From VAZQ01 sp963807865 (GTDB taxonomy: Bacteria > Pseudomonadota > Alphaproteobacteria > Rhizobiales > Xanthobacteraceae), in assembly GCA_963807865.1 (NCBI GenBank), contig CAWEDK010000023.1, positions 124,001 to 188,000 on the forward strand: a DNA stretch of 64,000 bases, written 5' to 3'. Position 1 is the stretch's first letter; each line of letters opens with the position of its first letter. The translations under genes were made by a program, and so were the position numbers. Below the pieces are notes generated by a model that worked only from the letters and a program-made list of their open reading frames with translations, was not told the origin of the DNA and ran no database searches. This document shows, in pieces, positions 16,074 to 25,906 of this stretch.

Positions 16074-17651
16074 TTGGCGAAATTCGTCGAGGTGATCCCT
16101 TCGGGATTCGGTCGCGGCGTGCCGAAGCTCCGCGTGCTTCTGGCGGCCGGCGCGTCGATGCTGTTCATCGCGAGTCTGGGGAGCCCGGCGGAGGCGCAGC
16201 AGCGCGGCTATCGCTATTTGAGCCCGTACTACGGATATACCGGCACATTCGGAACGACGGCGCCGCGCCGTGCGCGCTCGTCCACCCTGAGCACGAAGCC
16301 CGAGCCGCAGAAGGACGTGGGCTTCGGCGAGCTGCCGAAGGGGCCGTTGCAGATCGTCGTGTCGATCGGCAGCCAGCGGGTGACGCTGTTCGCCAACGGC
16401 GAACGGGTTGCGCAAGGGCCGGTGTCGACCGGCGTGCCGGGCCACCCCACGCCGATGGGCGTGTTCAGCGTCATCGAGAAGGACCGGCACCACCGTTCCA
16501 ACATCTACGCCGGTGCGCCGATGCCGTTCATGCAGCGCATCACCTGGTCGGGCATCGCCCTGCACGAGGGCGCGCTCCCCGGTCATCCGGCGTCGCACGG
16601 CTGTATCCGCCTGTCGCATGAGTTCGCCAAGAAGCTCTGGCCGACCACCAAGCTCGGCGTGAGGGTGATAGTGGCGCGGTCCGAGCTTGCGCCGACCGAC
16701 TTCGCGCACGCCAAGCTGTTTGTGCCGAGGCCCAAGCCGGCGAGCGAGCCGGTCGCGAATCTCGACCGCCCGGTCCGGCTGGCGCAGAACGAGGGCACGA
16801 CGGCGACCGACGCGCGCCCGGTTGAGACCGATACGGCGCCGGCAGTTGCGGCCGACGAGCAGCGTCCGGCGGAGACTGCGAAGCCCGCGGAGACCGCGGT
16901 CCCGGCGGTGGAGAACACCACGGAAAGTGCCGCGAAGCCGGTGGAAGAGACTGCCGACCGTCCGGTGGCCGACGTGCCGGCCGAAGCAACGGGTACCGTT
17001 GCGCCGCCTCAGCCCGCCGCCGCTCCGCCTCTGGAACTGCGTCGCGCGGTCGAGGCGCCGCAGCCGGCCGAGACGCCCAAGCCGGCTCAGCCGGCCGTTC
17101 AGGCGGCTCCGGCGGTTGCCGAGCCAGCAAAGCCAGCGCCGGACCTCAACGATCCGCCGAAGCCGGCAGCGCCCAGGATCAAGAATGCGGACCAGCCGAA
17201 AAAGCCCTCCGGCCAGGTGGCGGTGTTCGTGAGCCGCAAGGAGAAGAAGATCTTCATCCGGCAGGGCTTCGCGCCAATCTTCGAGATGCCGATCACCATC
17301 GATCAGCCGGAGCATCCGCTCGGTACCCACGTATTCACCGCCATGGGCACGACCGACGGCGGCACCGGCATGCGCTGGAATCTGATCACAGTGCCGAACG
17401 ACGTGTCGCGGTCGAGCGAGCCGTCGCGTGAAAGCCGTCGTCGCGGTAACCGCGAGCCGGTCGTGCACGCCCCAGCCAGCTATCGCGCACCCTCGAGCGC
17501 GGCGGAGGCGCTCGACCGCATCCAATTCCCGCCGGAGGCGGTGGATCGCATCGCCGAACTCCTGATCCCGGGTTCGTCGCTGGTGGTGTCGGACGAAGGC
17601 CTTGGCCGTGAAACCGGCCGCGGCACCGAGTTCGTCGTCCTCACCCGCTGA
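16074..17651 (+). CDS. L,D-transpeptidase (YkuD) with long Pro/Ala linker and second C-terminal domain
   Basis: 525 residues starting at TTG 16074 after GGAGAG. An Ala-rich signal segment lies at ~20-42 (cleavage near AEAQ). The YkuD catalytic domain spans ~85-205 with the histidine in HEGALPGHPASHGCIRLS and the nucleophile cysteine near residue 177. It forms 3-3 peptidoglycan crosslinks or attaches proteins in the periplasm. Residues ~220-375 are a Pro/Ala/Glu-rich linker. Residues ~380-525 (VAVFVSRKEKKIFIRQGFAP) resemble the first half of another YkuD-like fold but lack SHGC, so they may bind wall or partner. Confidence 0.88.
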   Translation: MAKFVEVIPSGFGRGVPKLRVLLAAGASMLFIASLGSPAEAQQRGYRYLSPYYGYTGTFGTTAPRRARSSTLSTKPEPQKDVGFGELPKGPLQIVVSIGSQRVTLFANGERVAQGPVSTGVPGHPTPMGVFSVIEKDRHHRSNIYAGAPMPFMQRITWSGIALHEGALPGHPASHGCIRLSHEFAKKLWPTTKLGVRVIVARSELAPTDFAHAKLFVPRPKPASEPVANLDRPVRLAQNEGTTATDARPVETDTAPAVAADEQRPAETAKPAETAVPAVENTTESAAKPVEETADRPVADVPAEATGTVAPPQPAAAPPLELRRAVEAPQPAETPKPAQPAVQAAPAVAEPAKPAPDLNDPPKPAAPRIKNADQPKKPSGQVAVFVSRKEKKIFIRQGFAPIFEMPITIDQPEHPLGTHVFTAMGTTDGGTGMRWNLITVPNDVSRSSEPSRESRRRGNREPVVHAPASYRAPSSAAEALDRIQFPPEAVDRIAELLIPGSSLVVSDEGLGRETGRGTEFVVLTR

Positions 17652-17798
17652 CGACTTCCATTGACCTGATTCCGCTCACCTGCATCCGCTGAACTGCGCT
17701 GCTTTGGCAGTGGTCGCGCGAAAATCGATCGGCTAGGCTTTGTGAGCCTGCCGGTCGATCGAAACGCAAGAACCGCAGGCGGGTGAGGAGAACGCAGC

Positions 17799-18791
17799 AT
17801 GACGGGTTCGTGGATGGCGCCGACGGCGCGCAGTTGTTTCATTGTCGCCGGCATTGCGATGGCGTGCTCGGCGCTGACCGAGCCGGCGTTTGCGCAGAGC
17901 TGGCCGGCCAAGACCGCGCGCGTAATCGTGCCGTTCTCGCCCGGCAGCGCCACCGACCTATTGCCGCGCATAGTGTTCGAGACCGTCTCGGCGCGCGCGG
18001 GTCATCCGATCATCATCGAAAACCGGCCGGGCGGAGGAGGAGCGATGGGCGTCAGCGCGGTCGCCAAGGCGGACCCGGACGGCTACACCTTGCTGGTTCA
18101 TTCCAACGCGCTGGTGACGGCGCCGGCAATTCAGGCCATGCCGTACGATCCGGTCGCGGATTTTTCCGGCATCACGCCGCTTGGCGCGGTTCCGCTGGTG
18201 CTGGTTATCAAGCCCGATCGCGGCATCAAGACGCTCAAGGAACTTGTCGAAGCCGCCAAGGCCAAGCCCGGCACTTTCAATTACGGCGCGGCCGGCATCG
18301 GCACGCCGCCGCATCTGACGATGGAGCGCTTCCGCCTGGTCGCCGGCTTCGAGGGACAGGTGGTGCCGTTCCGCGGAGCGCCCGAGGCCATCACGGAGAT
18401 TCTCGGCGGCCGGCTCGACATGTATTTCTGTCCGATCACGCCGGCCATGCCGTTCATTCAGGACGGCAAGCTGCTGGCGCTCGCGGTTTCGAGTGCAAAG
18501 CGCGCCACCGCGCTGCCGAATGTTCCCACGACCGTGGAAGCGGGATTCCCGGACTCCGACTTCGAGTTCTATATCGGACTGACCGTCCCGAAAAAGACCC
18601 CGCGCGACATGGTTGCACTCATTCACCGGGAGACGATCAAGGGCCTCGATGATCCGGCGGTGAAGGACAAGCTCGCCAAGCTTGGCGTCGAACCGCTGAC
18701 CATGACGCCGGAGGCCTACGACGCGCGGATCGCCAAGGAGGCGCCGATCGCGGTATCGCTCGCCAAAGCCGCCGGCATCGGGGTGAAATAG
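17799..18791 (+). CDS. Bug/TctC-family substrate-binding protein
   Basis: 330 residues with GAGGAG ahead of ATG 17799. A signal peptide ends near FAQSW. Family motifs are ARVIVPFSPGSATD, IIENRPGGGG, DPDGYTLLVHSN, AMPYDP and GLTVPKKTPRD near the end. It binds a small carboxylate in the periplasm; the ligand is unknown. No TctA/B genes are adjacent. The stop TAG directly abuts a palindromic element (CTAG from 18792). Confidence 0.9.
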   Translation: MTGSWMAPTARSCFIVAGIAMACSALTEPAFAQSWPAKTARVIVPFSPGSATDLLPRIVFETVSARAGHPIIIENRPGGGGAMGVSAVAKADPDGYTLLVHSNALVTAPAIQAMPYDPVADFSGITPLGAVPLVLVIKPDRGIKTLKELVEAAKAKPGTFNYGAAGIGTPPHLTMERFRLVAGFEGQVVPFRGAPEAITEILGGRLDMYFCPITPAMPFIQDGKLLALAVSSAKRATALPNVPTTVEAGFPDSDFEFYIGLTVPKKTPRDMVALIHRETIKGLDDPAVKDKLAKLGVEPLTMTPEAYDARIAKEAPIAVSLAKAAGIGVK

Positions 18792-18957
18792 CTAGTATGG
18801 CGGATTTGACATTCCTATCAGCATTGCGGCGAGTCGATAGTAGGAACGTCAAATCCAAAGCCACACTAGAATCATAGAGTTGCTAGTGTCCCTTGGTTCC
18901 GACGCTTGTAAACGTGCGTGCTGCGATGGGATACAAGCGTCGGAACCGGGACACTAG
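18792..18957. repeat. CTAGTG double-hairpin element, copy 3 (best preserved)
   Basis: 166 bases. Hairpin A pairs CTAGTATGGC with GCCACACTAG and GGATTTGACATTCCTA with TAGGAACGTCAAATCC, with an AAA bulge on the 3' arm. The spacer is AATCATAGAGTTG. Hairpin B pairs CTAGTGTCCC with GGGACACTAG and GGTTCCGACGCTTGTA with a perfect complement, with a TT bulge on the 5' arm. Loops carry GCGGCGAG (A) and TGCTGCGATGGGA (B). Confidence 0.93.
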
Positions 18958-18991
18958 GGCGTCCCGCGAATCTGCCAGTTCTGATCGGAGC

Positions 18992-20313
18992 ATGAGCGAG
19001 ATGAGTTCGGCGAGCCTTGCCCGCAACGTCCGCCGTATCGGTCATCTCGATCTGCCGGGCGCCGGGCAGGTGTGTGTGTCCGGCGGACACGCCTATGTCG
19101 GCCACATCCCGAACGCGGACCAGCTCGGCACCTCGATCGTCGACATTTCCGATCCGGCAAATCCGCGGGTGGTGTCGTCGATCACGCTCGACGATCCGGG
19201 CTCGCACAGCCATAAGGCGCGCGCCGTCGGCGATATCTTGATCGTCAACCACGAGCGCAACATGAGCAGGATCGGGCGTCGCGCCGAGCAGTTGCCGGCG
19301 GCGCGGCGTGCGCTTGCCGGCGAGCTCAAGCGCGAGCCGACGCGCGCCGAGATCGCCGTGAAGATGAGCGTGACCGAAGACGACCTGAGCGCGCTCGAGG
19401 AGTTCGAGAAGCGCGGCTACGACAACGGCGGGTTCAAGATCTATGACGTCTCGCAGCCGTCGCAGCCGAAACCGATCTGCTACCAGAAGACCGGCGGCAT
19501 CGGCGTCCATCGCTTCGACATGGACGCGCGCTATGCCTACATCTCGACCGAAATGGCGGGCTACGTCGGCAACATTCTGGTGATCTACGACCTTCGCGAT
19601 CCGGCGCAGCCGCGGGAAGTGTCGCGCTGGTGGATGGCGGGCCAGCATGTCGCGGGCGGCGAAACGCCCGGCTGGTCGGGCCGTCGGCACCGCCTGCACC
19701 ACGCGCTGCGGTTCGGCGACGAGATGTGGGCAAGCTGCTGGCACGGCGGCTTCTGGGTGGTCGATGTCTCCGATCTCGCCAAGCCGAAAAGCGCCGGCCA
19801 CTACAACTATCACCCGCTGTTTCCGGAGCCGACGCACACCGTGATGCCGGTCGCCGGACAAGCTCGGCGGCCGGCGCATCGCGCTCGCGATCGACGAAGA
19901 GGACCAGGCGCAAAGCGCGGACGAGGAGACGGCACGGCGCGGTCGCGCGCATGCCTGCATCCTGACCTTCGATGTCAGCGATCTTGCCGGCATCAGGCCG
20001 CTCGGTCAGTTTCAGGTCAGCGAACTCGAACTCGCCGTTCAGCCGCGTGCCCGGCGCGCGTTTCGGCGCGCATCAGTTCTGCGAGAAGATGAACGGGACG
20101 CTGGTTCACGCCGTCTGGTTCAGCGGCGGCCTGCGGATCATCGATGTCGCCGATCCGCTCAGCCCCCGTGAGGTCGGGCATTTCATCCCGGAGCCGGTCG
20201 CCGGCAAATCAGCGCCGCAAAGCAACGACGTAGCGCTCGACGAACGCGGGCTGATCTACGTGGTCGATCGCCACGTCGGCTTCGACATTTTGGAATATGC
20301 CGGAACGGCGTAG
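18992..20313 (+). pseudogene. LVIVD-repeat (beta-propeller) protein with two frame breaks
   Basis: A protein of about 440 residues built of LVIVD-type blades: AYVGHIPNAD..SIVDISDPANPRV, GFKIYDVSQPSQPK, ILVIYDLRDPAQPREV, FWVVDVSDLAKPK, ILTFDVSDLAG, LRIIDVADPLSPREV and IYVVDRHVGFDILEY. Breaks near 19858 (extra C after GGA) and near 20030 (extra C) move the frame twice; otherwise all blades are intact. ATG 18992 or 19001 may start it; GGAG spacing favours 19001. No signal peptide is evident. An insert at residues ~90-135 (REPTRAEIAVKMSVTEDDLS) separates two blades. Function unknown; perhaps a surface or scaffold protein. Confidence 0.72.
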
Positions 20314-20382
20314 CCCGGATGGGGACGACAGGCCGGGTTGCAAGGCCGGTCCCGCATTCCGCTCCGCTCCATGCGGGCTACG
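20310..20382. repeat. GTAGCCCGGATGG palindrome
   Basis: Imperfect inverted repeat: GTAGCCCGGATGG at one end and CCATGCGGGCTACG at the other, with GCCGGGTT/CCGGTCCCGCATTCC between. The left end contains the stop codon TAG of the LVIVD gene. It lies between convergent genes. Similar Rhizobiales intergenic repeats are familiar to me, but I cannot check copy number. Confidence 0.7.
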
Positions 20383-20386
20383 GTCG

Positions 20387-21761
20387 TCACCCGCGCAGTG
20401 ACGAGAGATCGATCCGGCCGTCGTAGAGCGTCCGCAGCAGCGCCAGTGCCCGCCCGGCGCGCGCATCGTCCCAGCCGCCGTGGCGAACGCAGAGCATGAA
20501 CTTGTCCTCGATGTCCTGCCGCGTCAGCGGCTCGTGCGCGCCGCCGCGCATGTGCGGCTGGCGCTCCTCGACCACGCTGCCGTCGTTGAGCACGGCGCGG
20601 ATGTGGCCGGTGAAATTCCTCGGATAGGGATTCTGCGGGTCGATCTGGTAGCGCACCTTGGCGGCGAGCGCGAGGACTCGCGCATCTTTCACGGCGTCGT
20701 CCGTGAACGCATCGAGCCCGACATTGCCGCGCACGAAGCCGGCGGCGATGCAGTAGGGCGTCGAGAACTTGCCCGCATAGCCGTTGGGCGGGCGCTGCTT
20801 GGCGGCGAGCGGCTCCCACAGCCGGTGCACCGTGCCTTCGCCGACCTCGCACACCATTTCGCGCATATCCTCGGCCTTGCACCCGCGTCGCCAGCCGCCG
20901 CGCGCAGTCGATGTAGGGATGCGTCATGGTCCCGCACGGATAGGGCTTGAAGGCCAGCGTCTCGGTCACCCAGCGCTCGCCGAAATCGCCCGCGATCGCC
21001 TCGTAGTCGCCCTCGGTCGTGTTGGCGAACCCGTGGAACAGTCCGTGCGCGCCTTCGAACACGGTGCGCGGCCCGCGGAAGCCCGCGCGCGCCAGCAGCG
21101 CCGCGCGCAGCCCGGATTGCGCCGCCCAGCCGGCATGCATGCGCTTGGTCCAGGTGCCTTCGGCGAGATACTCGATGATGCCGCTCGCCATCGAGCCGGC
21201 CACGCCGAGCGCGTCGACCAATTGGCGAGCGCTTGAGCTCGAGCGCGGCCGCGACGCCCGCGGCCGCGCCCATGGCGCCGAAGATCGCGGTCGGATGGAA
21301 TCCCGCCTTGTGGGTGCGCATGGGCGCAACAAGACTCAACCGGCACATGGCCTCGACGCCGACCGCGATGCCGAAGCAGCGCGGAGCGGCCGTCGGGATT
21401 GTGCCGCTCGCAGGCAGCCAGTACCGCCGGCACGATCACGGCGCCGGCATGCACCGGCCCGCCTTCGAAGGTGTCGTCGAAATCCTCGCCATGTGCGGCC
21501 GTGCCGTTGACAAACGCTGCGCCGGCGGCGCTCATCGTGCGGGCATGGCCGATGGCGGTGCAAGGCCCGTCGTCGTCCCAGCCGGCGAGCGACGCGCGGA
21601 CGTAGTCCTCGTGCCGCGCAGTGACGCAAAGCCCCACCACGTCGACCAGCAGGTCCTCGCACTTCTGCTTCACCGCGGCAGGCAGGCGCACCGGATCGAG
21701 CGCGGCAATGCGCTCCGCCAGAATCTCGGCGACAGCGATCGCGGGAAGTCGCGGAACTCAT
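20387..21761 (-). pseudogene. MmgE/PrpD-family protein, four frame breaks
   Basis: A 2-methylcitrate dehydratase-like protein of ~455 residues. The start at 21761 overlaps the permease stop (ATGA). Pieces in order are MSSATS, then LAERIAALDPVRLPAAVKQK, GTAAHGEDFDDTFEGGPVHAG, RTHKAGFHPTAIFGAMGAA, GTWTKRMHAGWAAQSG, FEGAHGLFHGFAN, KPYPCGTMTHPYID and a C-terminal domain to 20387. These follow the family from end to end. Breaks are near 21743, 21395, 21232 and 20880, and each is resolved by removing one base. Coupling to an ABC transporter suggests that it acts on the imported acid. Confidence 0.8.
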
Positions 21762-23480
21762 GCGTTGCGCAGGCGGGCCTCGCCGAAGCCCGGGATGCGG
21801 TTGACCGCGATCACGACCGCAAACGTGATCACCAGCATCATCAGGCCGAGCACCGAGATGGCGCCGAGATCGCCCGAACTCGTTGAGATCGAAGATCAGC
21901 ACCGAGATCACCTTGGTCTCCGAGGTGAACAGCATGATGGCGGCCGACAGCTCACGGATCACGCCGACGAAGATGAAGCACCAGGTCGCGATCACGCTGG
22001 TGCGCAGCAGCGGCGCGGTGATGCGCCGTAGCGTCCCCAGCCGCGTCGAGCCGAGGATGCGGCTGGCGTCCTCGAGATCGGTGTGCACCGAGCGGAACGC
22101 CGACTGCAGCTGCTGGTAGGCGGCCGGCAGCGCGATGGTGATGAACGCGATCAGCAGGATCCACAGCGTGCCGTAGAGCACCAGCGGCGGGCGCGCGTAG
22201 CTCAGGAACAGGCCGACGCCGAGCACGATGCCCGGGATCGCGACCGGCGCGGTGGCGAGGAAGCCGAGCGTGCGATGGCCCTTGATGGCGCGCCGCGTCG
22301 TCAGATAGGCGATCACCAGCGCCATGATGCGTGCCGAGCGTCGCCGCCGAGGCGCCGAGCAGGAAGGTGTTCTTGACCGCGAGCTTGGTGGCCGACAGCT
22401 CGAAGAACACGAAGTGGATGTTGTGCAGGGTGAAATTGTCGAACCAGATGAATGTGCGTCGCCACTTTGCGAGAACGTGGCGTTGAGCAGCGCGCCGTAC
22501 GGCAGGAACACCGGGCACATCAGCACGACGAACACGAACGCCAGCGCCACCCAGTTGAGCAGGCCGAGCTTGACCAGCCGCGGGTTGCCCTGCTTGCCGC
22601 CGACCACCGAATAGCCGCGCCGGCCGAGGATGAGATGCTCGGCGCGCAACAGCATGATGGTCAGCACCAGCAGCGGCACCGAGGCCGCCGCCGCCAGTTC
22701 GGGCTTGGGCGGATAGTTGAACAGGCTCCAGATCTTGGTCGTCATGGTGTGGAAGCCCGCCGGGATCGCCAGGATCGCGGGCGAACCGAACAGCGTCATC
22801 GCCTGCAGGAAGGCGACGAGCGCGCCGGCGAGCAGCGCGGGCAGCACCAGCGGGATGGTGATGCGCCGCGCCGTGGTCCAGGTGCGGCCGCCGAGGATCG
22901 ACGACGCGTCCTCGAGATCGCCCGGAATGCGGTCAAGCGCGTTCGCCATCAGCACGAACACATAGGGGAACGTGTAGCAGGAGATCACGAAGATCAGGCC
23001 GCCGAGCGAGTAGATGTTGAACAGGTATTCGTCCTGCGGCATCCCGGTCAGCGCGCGCCAGGTCTTGTTGATTAGGCCGCTGTTCGGCGCGGCGAGCAAT
23101 TCCCAGGCGATGGCGCCGAGAAACGGCGGCGTAACGAACGAGGCGGTCACCAGTGCGCGCACGGTGCGGCGCAGCGGCATGTCGGTGCGCGCCACCAGCC
23201 AGCTCATCGGCGCTGCCACGATGCAGCAGATGACGGCCGAGCTGGTCGCCAGGATCAGCGTGGTGATCAGCGGATCGACGAACGCGTCGTCGGTGACGAG
23301 CCGCTTGAAGTTGTCGAGCGTGAACGCGCCATTGCGGTCGACCAGGCTGTAATAGATCAGCCACGACATCGGCAGGATGATCAGCACGCACAAGACGGCG
23401 GCGAACAGCATCAGGATCGGCCACGACAGGTCGATCTTGTGGTGCGGCCGGGCGGGTTGCGCGGGGAAGGCGATGGTCAT
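21758..23480 (-). pseudogene. Fe3+/spermidine-type ABC permease (two fused inner-membrane units), three frame breaks
   Basis: About 570 residues forming two BPD_transp_1 permease units of ~270 each, as in FbpB/AfuB. Each unit has the EAA-type loop: DLEDASSILGGRTWTTARRI in the first and DLEDASRILGSTRLGTLRRI in the second. About twelve membrane helices are visible. The frame shifts near 22455, is restored near 22330 and shifts again near 21885, with NEFAAI-like helices continuing to a TGA that overlaps the MmgE start. It works with the ATPase at 25907-26967 and the two solute-binding proteins upstream. The ligand could be ferric iron, but the gene neighbourhood suggests an organic compound. Confidence 0.8.
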
Positions 23481-23510
23481 GGCATCGAACCCCAGGGCAG
23501 GGCGGTGCGG

Positions 23511-23649
23511 CTCCCCTCCCTTCGTGTAGCGAAGTGGAACGGTGGGGAGGGGTCGGGGGTGGGGGGCATTGGCATGGGGGGTAGCGCCCCCACCCCGCGC
23601 TTTCAGCGCCGACCCTCCCCACCGCTCGCAAGTGCTCGCGGAGGGAGGG
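23511..23649. repeat. GC-rich imperfect palindrome
   Basis: CTCCCCTCCCTTCG and GGTGGGGAGGGG at the left pair with GACCCTCCCCACC and GCGGAGGGAGGG at the right, giving nested hairpins. It lies between the second solute-binding protein and the permease, inside the presumed operon, and could attenuate or process the transcript. Confidence 0.6.
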
Positions 23650-23712
23650 TAGGCCGCGGCACCGTCGCAACCTAATCGCATGGCCGGTTCAATCATTCCG
23701 GTCACGCGCCAC

Positions 23713-24785
23713 TCACACCTTGAAGATCTTGGCGTAGCGCGTCTTGACCTCTTCGCTCGCGGCCTCGGTCGCGGCCGGATCTTCCTTCATCAGCTTGATG
23801 TCCTTGAGCGGGCGCACGCCGGGCTTCTCGACGGTCTGCGCATGGGGCGAATACTGCCGCGCATAGTCGACCAGCATCTGCTGGCCCTCGCGCGAGTGCA
23901 TCCAGTTCTGGAACAGCCGCGCGGCATTCGGATTGGGCGCCGCCTTGAAGATCGCGCTCGGGCTGGTGGCGACCGGCGTGCCCTTCCTGCCGGGTAGACG
24001 ATCTCGACCGGCTGGCCTTCCTCCTTGTAGCGGATCACCAGATAGCCGGCGCCGTCGATCATGATGGCGCGTTCGCCGAGCGAAATCTTCTTCGGCGTGT
24101 CGGTCGCCGACTGCACCTGCATGACGCGCTGCTCTGGCGAGCTTCTCGAGATACTCCCAGCCGAGATCGCGGGCGATCTGGAAGGTCGCGTTCATGATCG
24201 TGCCGCTGTAGGCCGGATGCGCCTTGACCATCTTGCCCGCCCATTTCGGATCGAGCAGGTCGGCGAAGCTCTTCGGCGCGTCTTCCTTCTTCACCAGGTT
24301 GGTGTTGTAGCCGAACGGCGAGACCAGCACGCGCGTCGTGACATGCAGCGCGTCCGGGTCGTAGTACGCCTGGTCGTAGTGCTTCGCGACCTCCTCCGGC
24401 AGGTAGGGCGCCGAGCCAGCCGTTGCGCTTCCAGACGATGCAGTGCGCCTGGTCCGCCGTGTTGACCACGTCGACCGCGTGGATGTTGCTGGAATATTCC
24501 TGGGCGATGCGGGTGAAGATGCGCTCGGCGCCATTGCGCTCCACCCGCACCGCGATGCCGGGATACTTGGTCTCGAAGACCTTGCCCATCTGCTGCGCGA
24601 AGGCGAGGTCCATGGCGGTGTAGAACGTGAGCTTGCCTTCCTTCCGGGCCGCCTCGATCAGCGCGGGCGTGATCGGCGACGTCTCGGGCGGCGCCGCCTT
24701 GCAGCGGCGAGGCAAAGACGCTGGCGGCCGCCGCGGCGGTCGAGGCCTTGAGGACGTCGCGCCGGGAGAATTGCTTGCGTGTCAT
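23713..24785 (-). pseudogene. ABC transporter solute-binding protein (Fe3+-type, family 1), four frame breaks
   Basis: About 355 residues with a Tat-like signal (MTRKQFSRRDVLKAS). Segments in order are LIEAARKEGKLTFYTAMDLA, FETKYPGIAVRVERNGAERI, PYLPEEVAKHYDQAYYDP, DLLDPKWAGKMVKAHPAYSG, TPKKISLGERAIMIDGAGY and NPNAARLFQNWMHSREGQQM. It is ~60% alike by eye to its neighbour at 24803-25868. Breaks near 24707, 24415, 24133 and 23995 are mostly single extra G/C bases. It delivers the ligand to the permease downstream. Confidence 0.8.
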
Positions 24786-24802
24786 GGCGTCCTCCCGGGT
24801 CT

Positions 24803-25868
24803 TCATACCCCGAACAGCTTGCTGTAGCGCGCCTTGATGTCCTCGCTCATCTTCTCGACCGCGACCGGGTCGTCCTTCATCTTCTTGATTTCGCTGAACG
24901 GCTTGCGTCCGGGCTTCTCCTTGACCTTGGGATGCACCGAGCGCAGCCCGCCGAAATCGATCGACAGTTGCTGGGCCTCGGGCGAGAACATGAAGCTCTG
25001 GAACAGCCGCGCCGCGTTCGGATTGGGCGCCCGCTTGAAGATCGCGTTGGGGCCGACGATCAGCGGCGAGCCTTCGGTCGCATAGACGATCTCGACCGGC
25101 GACTCCTTCTCCTTGAGCTGGAACATGTTGTATTCGTTGCCGTCCGCCATGATGGAGCGCTCGCCGAGCGCCAGCTTCTTGGGCGGATCGGCCGAGGACT
25201 GCACCTGCATGATCTTCTGCTTGGCGAGCTTCTCGAAAAACTCCCAGCCGAGATCGCGCGACATCTGGTAGGTCGCGGTCATGATCGTGCCGCTGTAGCT
25301 CGGATGCGCCTTGACGATCTTGCCGACCCATTTCGGATCGAGCAGGTCGGCGTAGCTCTTGGGCGCGTCTTCGGCCTTCACCATCTTGGTGTTGTAACCG
25401 ATGACGCAGACCCAGGCGCGGAACGTCGCGAACATGCCGTCCGGGTCCTTGTGCTCGTCGGGAAAGCTCGCGACATCCTCCGGCACATAAGCCTCGAGAA
25501 TGCCGTCGCGCTTCCAGACGATGAAGTGCGCGGCGTCGGACGAATTCACCACGTCGACCGCATGGATGCGGCTGGCATATTCCTGGCCGATGCGCTGGAA
25601 CACGCGCTCGGCGCCGGTGCGCTCGACCCGCACCGCGATGCCGGGATACTTGGCCTCGAACGCCTTCGCGAGCCGTTCTGCCACCGGCAGGTCGATCGAG
25701 GTGTAGAAGACGACCTTGCCTTCCTTCTTCGCCGCCTCGATCAGGGCCGGCGTGACTGTGGTCGACGGGCGGCGCCGCCGCCAGCACCCGCGTGCCCATC
25801 GCGCCGGACGCCGCGAGCGCGCCAGAGGCCTTGAGTATGTCGCGTCTCGAAATGATCGGCTTCCTCAT
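24803..25868 (-). CDS. ABC transporter solute-binding protein (Fe3+-type, family 1), one frame break
   Basis: About 355 residues. The Tat-like N terminus MRKPIISRRDILKASGALAA starts at 25868. One extra G near 25765 (after GCGCCGCCC) breaks the frame before STTVTPALIEAA; the rest, 24803-25684, is one open frame with FEAKYPGIAVRVERTGAERV, HAVDVVNSSDAAHFIVWKRD, DLLDPKWVGKIVKAHPSYSG and NPNAARLFQSFMFSPEAQQL. It is the closest paralogue of the next gene, 17 bases downstream. Having two receptors in one operon suggests two ligands or a recent duplication. Confidence 0.85.
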
Positions 25869-25906
25869 CGTTCCTCTCCTGTCGAGTTCGTATTCTCGTT
25901 CGGCCT

